A DNA stretch of 64,000 bases from Lichenihabitans psoromatis (GTDB lineage: Bacteria; Pseudomonadota; Alphaproteobacteria; Rhizobiales; Beijerinckiaceae): NCBI RefSeq assembly GCF_004323635.1, contig NZ_CP036515.1, positions 434,001 to 498,000 on the forward strand, given 5' to 3'. The translations under genes and the position numbers were made by a program. Each line of letters begins with the position of its first letter. Positions within the stretch are counted from its first letter, which is position 1. Shown in pieces: positions 45,928-54,900 of this stretch. The notes beneath the pieces are model-generated. The model did not search any database, had not been told where the DNA came from, and was given only the letters and a program-made list of their open reading frames with translations.

Positions 45928-47334
45928 TTATTGTTGCCGCATAGCCTCGTCCAGCACCTCGAAGATGCGCGGATGCGCGCAATTCGCCACGTTGAATCGC
46001 AGGTAGCTCCGTGACGCGTCCGACACACTGAAAACGTCGCCCGGCGCGAAGATCACGTCCCGCGCGAGCGCGTAACGCGCGATGTCAGCGGCGTTCAAGC
46101 CGTTCGGCAGACTGGCCCAAAGAAAGACGCCGGCTTTGGGTTCGATGAAGGGCGTGAGGCCGAGGGCCCGCACGCGCCGCAGAGTCTCGCCCATCGCGGC
46201 CGCGAGCTTGGCCCGCAGCCCATCCATATGACGATGGTAGGTGCCGTCCGTCAGCAACCGATGCATCAGAACCGCCGCGAGATGTCCGTTGCCGAGCGTC
46301 ATCGCAAGCTTGAGATCGACCAGGGGCTCGAGCCAGTCGCTGCGCACCGCAATATAGCCGCAGCGGATGGCGGCCGACATGGTCTTCGAAAAGCTGCCGA
46401 CCTGAATGACCCGGTCGAGCCCGTCGAAGCCTGCGAGGCGCGGCGATGGCTCCTCTTCGAAGTCGGCGAAGATGTCGTCCTCGATCACGATCGTCCCGTG
46501 ATGCTCGGCGAGTTTCAGGACCCGATGCGCCGTGGCGGGCGACAGCGATGCGCCGGTCGGATTGTGAAGGCCGGAATTGGTCAGGTAGAAGCGAGGCTTG
46601 TGATCGAGCAAGGCTCGGCCAAAGGCCTCGACATCGGGTCCGTCGCGTGTGAACGGCACCCCGACAACGCGAAGTCGGTGGGCTCGCAGCAAGGCGTGGT
46701 AGTTGAAATAGCAGGGGTCGTCGACCAGCACCGTGTCGCCCGGTTCGACGAGAAAACGACACAACAGATCGAGCGCATGCGACGCCGAGTCCGTCAGCAT
46801 GATCTGGTCGGCACCGGCCGTGACGCCGCGCTCGCCGAGCCGCCAGGCGAGCTGCTGGCGGAGCGGCGCGAACCCCAATGGCGTGTCGTAATGCACCCGA
46901 GCCGACGCATGTTCCCGAGCCATCTGACGCAAAGCTTTCTGCACGGCCGCATCGGGCATCAGGCTGGACGGCAACCATCCCGACCCCGGTTTCAGCACGG
47001 TGGGGCCAGCCTGTAGAGATTGCCGCGTCAGCCAGAGCGGATCGACCGCCCGGTCGAGTTGCGGCCCGATCGCCGCGAGCGACAACGGGCGCGTGGTCCC
47101 GGCCACGAAGAAGCCCGACCCGCGACGAGACACGATCGTTCCGGCTGCGATCAGCCGATCATAAGCCTCAACCACCGTGGATTTCGACACGTCCATGCTC
47201 GCGGCGAGAGCACGTATCGAGGGTAGCTTGGCGCCCGGCGTGAGGGTGCGGCTATCGATCCGCGCCACGATAGCGCCCATCACCGTTTCGACGAGGGTGG
47301 CGCCGGCTGACAATCTATCGGTTTTATCGAGCAT
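45928..47334 (-). CDS. MocR/PdxR-type regulator (GntR HTH fused to aminotransferase)
   Basis: A 468-residue fusion. An N-terminal winged HTH of the GntR family (about residues 10-78; LPSIRALAASMDVSKSTVVE) is joined to a fold-type I aminotransferase domain with PLP lysine in QVGSFSKTMSAAIRCGY. MocR regulators use PLP or its adducts as effectors, often for vitamin B6, GABA or amino-acid genes. The aminotransferase neighbour (47704-48846) and the divergent DUF1127 gene are candidate targets. ATG 47334 is the start. A pair of TGTACTG direct repeats sits in the intergenic region, as expected of MocR sites. Confidence 0.9.
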   Translation of the reverse strand: MLDKTDRLSAGATLVETVMGAIVARIDSRTLTPGAKLPSIRALAASMDVSKSTVVEAYDRLIAAGTIVSRRGSGFFVAGTTRPLSLAAIGPQLDRAVDPLWLTRQSLQAGPTVLKPGSGWLPSSLMPDAAVQKALRQMAREHASARVHYDTPLGFAPLRQQLAWRLGERGVTAGADQIMLTDSASHALDLLCRFLVEPGDTVLVDDPCYFNYHALLRAHRLRVVGVPFTRDGPDVEAFGRALLDHKPRFYLTNSGLHNPTGASLSPATAHRVLKLAEHHGTIVIEDDIFADFEEEPSPRLAGFDGLDRVIQVGSFSKTMSAAIRCGYIAVRSDWLEPLVDLKLAMTLGNGHLAAVLMHRLLTDGTYHRHMDGLRAKLAAAMGETLRRVRALGLTPFIEPKAGVFLWASLPNGLNAADIARYALARDVIFAPGDVFSVSDASRSYLRFNVANCAHPRIFEVLDEAMRQQ

Positions 47335-47335
47335 C

Positions 47336-47377
47336 TGTACTGGCCGATCTCTTGGACAGTTTGATCGGATTGTACTG
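47336..47377. promoter_or_regulatory. TGTACTG direct repeats in the MocR/DUF1127 divergent region
   Basis: The heptamer TGTACTG occurs at 47336-47342 and again at 47371-47377, in the same orientation and 35 bp apart, directly beyond the MocR-type start codon. MocR regulators commonly bind such spaced direct repeats, so this is a candidate autoregulatory site. Confidence 0.45.
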
Positions 47378-47433
47378 CTCTGTCTCTACACGAATGCCGC
47401 GCGTTTGGCGATCCTGCAATCAAGGAGGATGTC

Positions 47434-47748
47434 ATGGACGAGACGATCAGATCGACAGAAACACGTACAGGCCAGGCTTTTCACGCCTTCCGGTGCGCCG
47501 TCGGCTATGCGATGGCATGGCCCGTGAGGGTTGCGGCAGCGCGTCGCGCGATGCACCAACTCGGCGGCATGAGCGATTGCGAACTGGCCGACATCGGCCT
47601 CAGCCGGCATGATATTCGCGACGCGACGGCGCTCGGGATCGATGGTGATCCGACGGTCCTGCTGGCGAAGCGGGCGCGGGAGCGGCAGCGATATTCGCTT
47701 GCCTCACGCGACGCTCGCGCCCGTCAGGCGATCCAGCGCCGTTTGTAA
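47434..47748 (+). CDS. DUF1127-family small protein
   Basis: A 104-residue protein with the DUF1127 motif near residues 45-65 (QLGGMSDCELADIGLSRHDI), an Arg-rich small domain common in alphaproteobacteria; in several bacteria these proteins affect RNA turnover or phosphate and carbon metabolism. AAGGAGG precedes ATG 47434 at ideal spacing. It is divergent from the MocR-type regulator. Its last 15 codons overlap, tail to tail, the end of the minus-strand aminotransferase gene (45 bp), which is unusual. Confidence 0.82.
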   Translation: MDETIRSTETRTGQAFHAFRCAVGYAMAWPVRVAAARRAMHQLGGMSDCELADIGLSRHDIRDATALGIDGDPTVLLAKRARERQRYSLASRDARARQAIQRRL

Positions 47749-48846
47749 CGTCGCCTCATGTTTGGCGAAGCAGAAGCGCACCGTGCTGGTCACCTTATGG
47801 GTCGCGTAGAAAGCCGAGTTCGGGATAGCGGCAACGCCATGCTGGCGCACCAGCGCCTCGCAAAATGCCACATCGTCCCGGCCTTCGCCGAGATCGACGG
47901 AGAGAAAATACGTCGCTTGGCTCGGCAAAACCGTGAAGCCGCGCTCGGTTAACCCGGTCGCGAAAACGGCACGGCTGCGCGCGAAGCCCGCCCGCATCTT
48001 GGTGAAATACTCGTCTGACTTGCCGAGCCCGTAAGCCACCGCGACCTGGAGGTTCGGCGGGGTCGTGAAGGTGATGAACTGATGCGCCTTGGCGAGCACG
48101 CGGAGCAGGTGTGGGGCCGCCATCACGAAGCCGACCTTCCAGCCCGTGAGCGAGAAGATCTTGCCGGCCGAACCGATCTTGACGGTACGGTCCGCCATGC
48201 CCGGCATCGCCATCAGCGGCAGGTGTGAGAGGCCATCGAACGTCACATGCTCCCACACCTCGTCGCAGATCGCGATGACGTCGTGAGCGACGCAGAACCG
48301 CGCCAACAGGGTGAGTTGATCGCGGCCAACCATCGTTCCGGTCGGGTTCAACGGATTGTTGAACAACACGACCTTGGTGCGCGGCGAAAAGGCGTCGGCA
48401 AGATCGCTCTCGGTGAAACGCCAGAATGGCGGCTTGAGCGTCACGAACCGGGGCACGCCACCGGCCCGGCGCACGAGCGGCAGATAGGCATCGTACATCG
48501 GCTGAAACAGCACGACCTCGTCGCCCGGCTCGATCAGGGCCAGCAGCGCGCCCGCCAGTGCCTCGGTTGCGCCCGATGTCACCATGATGTTGCGCTCGGG
48601 ATCGAGATCGAGGCCCTGAAACCGGCGGTAATGCGCCGCGATCGCCTCGCGCAGAACCGGAAGGCCGAGCATCGGCGGATATTGATTCCAGCCATTGACC
48701 AGCGCCTCGGCAGCCGTCTCGCGGACGTCGAGCGGACCGGGGTCGTCGGGGAATCCCTGGCCGAGGTTGACGGCCCCGGTCTCGCGTGCCAATCGCGACA
48801 TGGTTTCGAAGACGGAGGTTTCGGAATCGGCGAAAATCGGGTTCAT
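47704..48846 (-). CDS. PLP-dependent aminotransferase (class I/II, methionine/kynurenine type)
   Basis: A 380-residue fold-type I aminotransferase. VNLGQGFPDDPGP near residues 26-38, NNPLNPTGT, CDEVWEHVTF and the PLP lysine motif KIGSAGKIFSLTGWKVGF are the hallmarks of the kynurenine/methionine aminotransferase (KAT/YbdL) group. ATG 48846 (MNPIFADSETSVF) is the natural start; the longer frame has unconserved sequence. It is divergent from cobU. The MocR-type regulator gene lies beyond the small DUF1127 gene, so a link to amino-acid metabolism is plausible. Confidence 0.88.
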   Translation of the reverse strand: MNPIFADSETSVFETMSRLARETGAVNLGQGFPDDPGPLDVRETAAEALVNGWNQYPPMLGLPVLREAIAAHYRRFQGLDLDPERNIMVTSGATEALAGALLALIEPGDEVVLFQPMYDAYLPLVRRAGGVPRFVTLKPPFWRFTESDLADAFSPRTKVVLFNNPLNPTGTMVGRDQLTLLARFCVAHDVIAICDEVWEHVTFDGLSHLPLMAMPGMADRTVKIGSAGKIFSLTGWKVGFVMAAPHLLRVLAKAHQFITFTTPPNLQVAVAYGLGKSDEYFTKMRAGFARSRAVFATGLTERGFTVLPSQATYFLSVDLGEGRDDVAFCEALVRQHGVAAIPNSAFYATHKVTSTVRFCFAKHEATLQTALDRLTGASVA

Positions 48847-48916
48847 GATCGGCGGGTAACTCGTCGCGTCGGTTCGATACGGGCCGCGATCATCTTCCAG
48901 AACACGGCATAAATCC

Positions 48917-49483
48917 ATGATCGAGACGCCCTCACCGGCTCGCTTCGTCCTCGTGCTTGGGGGCGCCCGTTCAGGCAAGAGCGGATATGCCCAACGGCTC
49001 GCCGAGCGCTCAGGGCGACGCCTCGTTTATTGCGCCACCGCGACGATCTACGACGATGGTGAGATGCGGCAGCGCATCGACCGTCACCGCGCCGAGCGAG
49101 ACGAGCGCTGGCGCACCATCGAAGCGCCGCTGAGGCTGGGAGAGACGCTCGGGGCCGAAGCAGGCCCGAGCCGATTGGTTCTGGTCGACTGTCTCACATT
49201 GTGGCTGACCAACGTGATGCTGGGCGGCGGCGATGTGGAAAGCGCCTCGGCCGATCTGGCCGAATGCGTGCAGAGCCTCCGGGGGCCCGTGATCTTCGTG
49301 TCGAACGAGGTCGGCTCTGGCATCGTGCCCGACAATAGGCTCGGCCGGGCGTTCCGGGACGCGCAGGGACGGCTCAATCAAGCAATGGCCGGCGTCTGCG
49401 ATCATGTGGTGCTGGTGACGGCTGGCCTGCCGCTGCGCCTCAAGCCGCGGCTCGAACCCGACCTCACGATCGGGCCGGATTAG
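48917..49483 (+). CDS. cobU: Bifunctional adenosylcobinamide kinase/adenosylcobinamide-phosphate guanylyltransferase
   Basis: A 188-residue CobU (CobP in alphaproteobacterial naming) that phosphorylates and then guanylylates adenosylcobinamide in late cobalamin assembly. The Walker A is GGARSGKS (residues 15-22), the kinase region is YCATATIYDDGEMRQRI, and RHRAERDERW carries the histidine that is guanylylated. The substrate loop VDCLTLWLTNVM is present. No other cobalamin gene or cobalamin riboswitch is visible in the 70-bp gap before it, so it stands alone here. Its end overlaps the minus-strand zapE by four bases. Confidence 0.93.
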   Translation: MIETPSPARFVLVLGGARSGKSGYAQRLAERSGRRLVYCATATIYDDGEMRQRIDRHRAERDERWRTIEAPLRLGETLGAEAGPSRLVLVDCLTLWLTNVMLGGGDVESASADLAECVQSLRGPVIFVSNEVGSGIVPDNRLGRAFRDAQGRLNQAMAGVCDHVVLVTAGLPLRLKPRLEPDLTIGPD

Positions 49484-50646
49484 GTCTCGACCAACCCGCT
49501 CGTATTGCCCGAACCGGGCGACGTCGCGCTGCCGTGCGGCAGGCCGAGATAGTCGTCCGATCGCATCTCGATCAGGCGCGAGACCGTGCGGTCGAACTCG
49601 AAGGCCTCGCGCCCCTCGTCGGCGACGTAGAGATCCTGCGGCTCGGCTTCGGCGGAGGCCAGCAGCTTGACGTGTCGATCGTATAAGGTGTCGATCAGCG
49701 TGATGAAGCGCTTGGCGACGTTGCGCTCACTGGCGGCGATGATCCTGATGCCGTCGATCACGACTGTGTGGAAAGCCTGCGCGATCGCCAGGAAATCGGC
49801 CGCCCCGAGCGGTTGCTCGCAGAGATCCGCAAAGCTGAAGCGCGCCACCCCACCGGCCGCTTCCGGCACGTGGAGGTGACGGCCGAGCAGCGGCAGATCG
49901 CCTGGCTGTCCCGTCTCAGTGCCCGTCAAATCTAAAAACATGTGGCTCAACGCGCTATGAGCCGCGGCATCGACCGGCACCAGATAGGTGCTCGATCGCG
50001 TCAGCTTCAGCAGGCGGAAGTCGGTCCTCGCTTCAAGCCGCAGCACATCCATCCGCTCCTGCAAGAGCGCGATGAAGGGGAGAAACAAGGCCCGGTTCAG
50101 CCCGTCCTTGTAAAGATCGCCCGGATCGACGTTGGAGGTCGCCACGACCGTGACGCCGGCCGCGAACAACCGCGTGAACAGGCGGCCCAGAATCATCGCG
50201 TCCGCGATGTCGGTGACGGCGAATTCGTCGAAGCACAGCAGCCGCGCCTCGCCAGCCACCATGTCGGCCACCGGTGCGATCGGATCGTCACCCGCCCCCT
50301 CGCCCCGTTTCTTGCGCTGGCGCCACGCGTGAATGCGGGCATGGACCTCAGCCATGAAGGCGTGGAAATGGACGCGCCTTTTGCGCGGCACGGGCGCGAG
50401 GTCGAAGAAGAGATCCATCAACATGGTCTTGCCGCGCCCGACATCGCCGAAGATGTAGAGCCCGCGCGGCGCATCCGGCTTCTTGCCGAACAAGCGCGAC
50501 AGCATCGATCCCTCGGCTTGCGTTTGCGCCACAAGGGTCGCCGACAAACCGTCGAGCGCCGCGGCCGCGTCCCGCTGCGCCGCGTCGGGCTCGAGGTGGC
50601 CCGCCGCTATCCGCGTTTTAATCGCCTCGAGAACCGACCCGCTCAC
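49480..50646 (-). CDS. zapE: ZapE/AFG1-family ATPase
   Basis: A 388-residue AAA-type P-loop ATPase of the ZapE (YhcM)/AFG1 family, implicated in division-septum function and quality control. Walker A is GDVGRGKTMLMD (about residues 67-78), Walker B is LLCFDEFAV, and KPDAPRGLYIFGDVG precedes the loop. The start is GTG 50646 with a weak upstream site. The bcsN stop is 57 bp upstream on the same strand, so ZapE may be read through from the cellulose operon, but the family is not linked to cellulose. Confidence 0.93.
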   Translation of the reverse strand: MSGSVLEAIKTRIAAGHLEPDAAQRDAAAALDGLSATLVAQTQAEGSMLSRLFGKKPDAPRGLYIFGDVGRGKTMLMDLFFDLAPVPRKRRVHFHAFMAEVHARIHAWRQRKKRGEGAGDDPIAPVADMVAGEARLLCFDEFAVTDIADAMILGRLFTRLFAAGVTVVATSNVDPGDLYKDGLNRALFLPFIALLQERMDVLRLEARTDFRLLKLTRSSTYLVPVDAAAHSALSHMFLDLTGTETGQPGDLPLLGRHLHVPEAAGGVARFSFADLCEQPLGAADFLAIAQAFHTVVIDGIRIIAASERNVAKRFITLIDTLYDRHVKLLASAEAEPQDLYVADEGREAFEFDRTVSRLIEMRSDDYLGLPHGSATSPGSGNTSGLVET

Positions 50647-50703
50647 GTTTCGCCTTGCGTTCCACCGCGCCAGGGGAGCATGTCGCGCGTCCGGCGCACG
50701 GCG

Positions 50704-51888
50704 TCAACGCGGCAGTGGTACGCCATCCTGAGCCGCAAGAGGGGATGAGGAAGGCGACACCGTTCCAGCGCCGATGACGCGCGGCGCGCCGCCGATGGCA
50801 CGAGGCGCGACCGAGGTGGTCAACTCGCTCGGAAGCGGAATCGCATTGCCGATCACGGGAGTCGGCTCCTCACGTTGGACGACCGTGCGATGAACCGTCA
50901 GAGGCGCGCGACGAGCGACGCGTCGCCTCGAGACATGACGGCTCCGGCGCGGCGGCGGCGCGGCTTCCGTATCGTCGCTCGATTCGGCTGCCGACGTCAT
51001 CATCGGCGCGCCGGCTGGGTAGGAATAGACCGGAGCGGCCAGCGGCGTGTAGCCCGTCGCGGCAAGCGGAGCCGGCGCGTAGACCGGCACGGGCTGGGGA
51101 TAGGCATAGGTCATGGTTTGCGCCATCGGCGGCTGCGGCGTCGAGTAATAGGGCATTGGAGCGGCAGCAGCAGGCATGCCCGCCATCCCGCCGGCTGCCG
51201 TCAGCGCATCTCCGCCCATCGGGATCGCCATCGGCATCGGCGCCATGGCGATCGAGCTTCCGCTCGGCGAATAGACGACGAGTGCCCGCACGAGGCCGAC
51301 AAGACTCGCTTCTGACGCATGCGGCTTGCAAAGACGAACGCGGACCGAGATCGGGTAAGGGTGCAACCCCGTCGCACCCTCGAGCAAGCTGATCGGATGC
51401 TCCGGCCCGATCCACTGCCAAGCGTAGACGCAGGTCGAGCCGGCGGGGCCGTGCCCGATCGCATAGCCGAATGGACCTTGCTGATTCTGCTCGAAGTTCG
51501 GCGAGATATGCATCGGCACGTTGGGGAACAGCGGCTCGATTTCATCCGTGATCGCGACGTCGGTCGGCTTCGGGATCTTGACGTCGCCTTCGGTCAAATT
51601 GCCCTTGGTCGGATCGGGCGGGATCAAGGCCGTGACCGCGATGTTGTTCTCGCCGCCGTTCACTTGCGAGCCGCCGAGCACGATATCCTGCAGGATCGCA
51701 TTCGGCTTGCGGGTCTCATTCACGGCCAGGACCGGACCTGCCCCCGCCGGCAACATCGCCAAAGGTCGCCCCTGCGTGATCTGACCCGCGAGCGGGTAAT
51801 TGGCCTGATAGCCCGGCGTCCCATAGGGCGCATTGGCGCAGCCAGCCATCATCAGGGTCGCGACGAGAACGAGAGCATGTTTGGTCAT
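50704..51888 (-). CDS. bcsN: Cellulose biosynthesis protein BcsN
   Basis: A 394-residue lipoprotein (MTKHALVLVATLMMAGC, lipobox MAGC) of the BcsN family that accompanies bcsAB in rhizobial-type cellulose operons. The conserved core is about residues 40-240 (GPVLAVNETRKPNAILQDIV). The rest is a Pro/Ala/Tyr-rich, then Arg-rich (RRSRHVSRRRVARR) tail without clear structure. Its role is not established; membership in the operon and periplasmic or outer-membrane location suggest help in exporting or anchoring cellulose. ATG 51888 is used; a TTG at 51909 overlaps the previous stop (TTGA). Confidence 0.85.
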   Translation of the reverse strand: MTKHALVLVATLMMAGCANAPYGTPGYQANYPLAGQITQGRPLAMLPAGAGPVLAVNETRKPNAILQDIVLGGSQVNGGENNIAVTALIPPDPTKGNLTEGDVKIPKPTDVAITDEIEPLFPNVPMHISPNFEQNQQGPFGYAIGHGPAGSTCVYAWQWIGPEHPISLLEGATGLHPYPISVRVRLCKPHASEASLVGLVRALVVYSPSGSSIAMAPMPMAIPMGGDALTAAGGMAGMPAAAAPMPYYSTPQPPMAQTMTYAYPQPVPVYAPAPLAATGYTPLAAPVYSYPAGAPMMTSAAESSDDTEAAPPPRRSRHVSRRRVARRAPLTVHRTVVQREEPTPVIGNAIPLPSELTTSVAPRAIGGAPRVIGAGTVSPSSSPLAAQDGVPLPR

Positions 51889-51905
51889 GGTGGCGTTCCG
51901 CACTG

Positions 51906-54900
51906 TCAATATTTCCGCCTGGGATCGATCGTGCCGTCGATAACCGCTAGAGCCCGCTGCGATTGAGCGTCGGACAATTGGCTATTGGCCTGTGTGAAGA
52001 TCTGTTTGGCGCCGTCGTAGTCGCCGAGGTGAAACAGAGACCAGCCCCGTGCCATCCGGAGGTCGCGCGTCTCCGGCGCGTAAGCCGCTCGCTGGTTCAG
52101 CGCCGCCAACGTGTCGGCCCAGCGTTGAGCCCCATAATTGGTGTAGACCCGCTGGGTCAGAACCTGCACTCCAATGTCGTTGCGCCGGGACGCCGAGAGC
52201 GGTGCTCCGCCGGCCACCTGTGCGGCTGCGTCCGTCTTGCCGCTTCGCAGCAGCGACAACGATTGTCCGTAAGCGCTATCCTCCCGGAGCTTGCCCTGCT
52301 GCCCGTTTTGCGCCTGCCCGAACGCGATGGCGGCTTCCTCTGGCCGATCGAGACCGAGCAGGCACCATCCTTTGATCTGCATCAGATTGCCGGGCAGCCG
52401 GCCGCCGCGCTCGCCATTGCCGATCTGGGCGAGGCAACGCGTGTAGTCCTTGGCCTGCAACGAAGCGGCCGCGCCGCCACCTCCCCCGCCGCCACGGCTC
52501 GCCCGCTGCGTCAGCGACGCGCCACTCGCGACACGCGGCGCCGCCTCGCGGACCGGCATGACCAACCGCGCCTGCGGAGCTTCGGGCGTCGCCTCCGCCG
52601 TCATTTGCGTCATGGCTTGAGGCGAGGCCTGAGGCACTTGCGGCGGCGCATCGATCGAGATTGTGGAGGCCATCGTCGTCGGCACAGCGGGAGCCATTGT
52701 CTGCTGCATCGTTTGCGGCTTTGCGCCACGGCCGCCCCCGCCCTTCAACGCTTCACCGAGACGCGGAAATTGCGTCCGGTAGGTTTCGATGGTGGACGCG
52801 AAATTCGCGAGATCGCCCGCACGGCGATACGACATCGCCAGCCCGAGAGCTTCGCCCTCGCTCGGCTCCCAACTCAGCGCCTTGGTGAACCAAGCCAACG
52901 CCGGTTTGAACTGTCCGGAATTATAGGAATACCACCCGAGTGCCTGGGCGCCATTCGGCGATTGAATGGTCAGCACGGCGGTCGCGAACTTCTGCAAATC
53001 GTCCGTGCTCATCGCGACCGGCGGCTTGCTGCGGGCCAGACGCTCGGCCACCGTATCGACATAGAGGCTTCTCAAGGCAGCGCCGTCAGCGGCATTATAC
53101 CAGGCATAGGCCACCGCCTGCGCCTCGTCGTAACGGCCGAGATTTCGCAACGCGCTCGCATAGCCTTCGGCGATCTTCACGTCGCCCTTGTGGTCGGGCG
53201 ACCAGGTCGTGGCGGCGCGGAACCATTCGACGGCCGCATTCCAATCCTTGTGGGCCGTGGCATTCCAGCCGAGCGCGCGCGCGCCCTCGGACGAACGCTC
53301 GGCAGCGACCAGGCTGGTGATCTTGGCCATCTGATCGGGTGGCAATGTCACGCTGGAATCATTCTGCGACAGCATCTCGGCCACGAGACCGGGCACCTGT
53401 TCGCCGAGGCTTGGAATCCGCTCCCGCCACGCGGCCACGAACGTCAGCGCATCGGGATCACGCCCGAGCGCGCGATACGTCAAGGTCAGCCCCTCGGCGG
53501 CTTTCGGATCGACCTTGCCGTCAGTCGCCCAAGTCACGGCGAAGCGGAACCACGTCAATGCGTTCGGGAAATCTTTCTGAGCGTAGAAATAATACCCAAG
53601 CGAGGTCGCCCCGGACATGTTGCGGCTCGACGTCACGGCTCCCGTCAAATCGGCCAGCCGATCCGCCGCCACCGGGGTGGCTCCACCGCCGCTCAATTGA
53701 TCGAGCGAGGTGTCGAGGTAGAGCGATGCCATAGCGGGCGACAAACCACGCAGAGTCGCCGCGATCGCTAAGGCTTCGTCGAAACGCTTGAGATGGCGGA
53801 GCGCCAGCACATAGCCGACCTGCACGTTAAGATCGGCAGTGGCTGTCAGGTCCGTACCGGTGCGCCAGTCGAGGGCCGACTTGAACCAGACCGCAGCCTC
53901 GGTCCAGTTCTGCTTGGCCGAGTTATACCATCCAAGCGCCTGGGCGCCCTTGCTGGACCGGTCCATCTCGAACATATCGGCGTAACGCTTGAGCCGATCG
54001 GGCGGGATATCCGCTACGGGGTTGGTCTTCGTCAGCGCCGTGACGGCGAGATTGACGAAAAGGTCCTGCATCGCTGGCCAGCGATCGCGCCAGTCATAGG
54101 CAATCTGCTCCGCTTCAGCCGTCCGGCCGATGGCGGTCAAAGCCATCACATAGCCGGTCCATGTCGTGGCGAGGCCGGTATAGGTATCGACATAGGAGCG
54201 GCCCTTGCGGCTGATCTCGGCCGTCCGACCACCATAGGCGCGTGGGGTGCGTCGGTAATCCGGCAGCACCAGTGCGAGCTTGGCCGTGACGGGCTGGTAG
54301 TCATCGACGACCGGATCGCGGATTTGCTCGCCTTCGGGCGTCAGCGGCGGCCACCAATCGAGCGCGGTCTTGAACCATTTGACCGCATCGGCATCCTCGG
54401 CGCGCGCGTGGCGGTACCAGGCGATCGCCTGAGCGCCGAGCGCGCTTCGGATCGGCGTGATGACGCCGATGAAGCGGCCGAGGCGCGGGTCGTCCATCGG
54501 CATCGGCGGATTGTCGCCCGTGAGTTCCGACACCACCACATCGACGTAGATGCTCTTCATGGTCGGCACACGATCGGCCCAGCCGTAGAGGACCTCTTCG
54601 GCCGCCGCGAGTTTCCCCACTTGGCGCAGCGACAATGCGTAGCCTTCGTTCATCTTGGCATCGCCGCGACGGTCTGGCGACCATTGGGCCGCCAGCGCGA
54701 ACCACTGCGCGCCGTAACCGCAGTTGGTCTCGCGGTAGCGGTGCCAAGCTAGAGCCTGGGCGCCGTTGGCGGACTTCTCGGACGTGATGACCTCGGCATA
54801 GCGGCTCAGGCGCGCTTCCGTCGTTGCGATCACCGGCGCATCGCGGGTCAAAACATCGACCGCGATTTTGACGAACAGCGCCTTCATGTCGGGCGCCCGA

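Noticed and set aside
48847..48916. Cobalamin riboswitch before cobU
   Set aside because: The 70-bp gap is too short and has no B12-box-like sequence, so no riboswitch can be supported.
51963..53771. A 602-codon plus-strand frame, with similar long frames at 53793-54752 and 56007-57206
   Set aside because: They are antisense to the giant repeat gene. The repeated pattern in the antisense mirrors the repeat units of the real gene.
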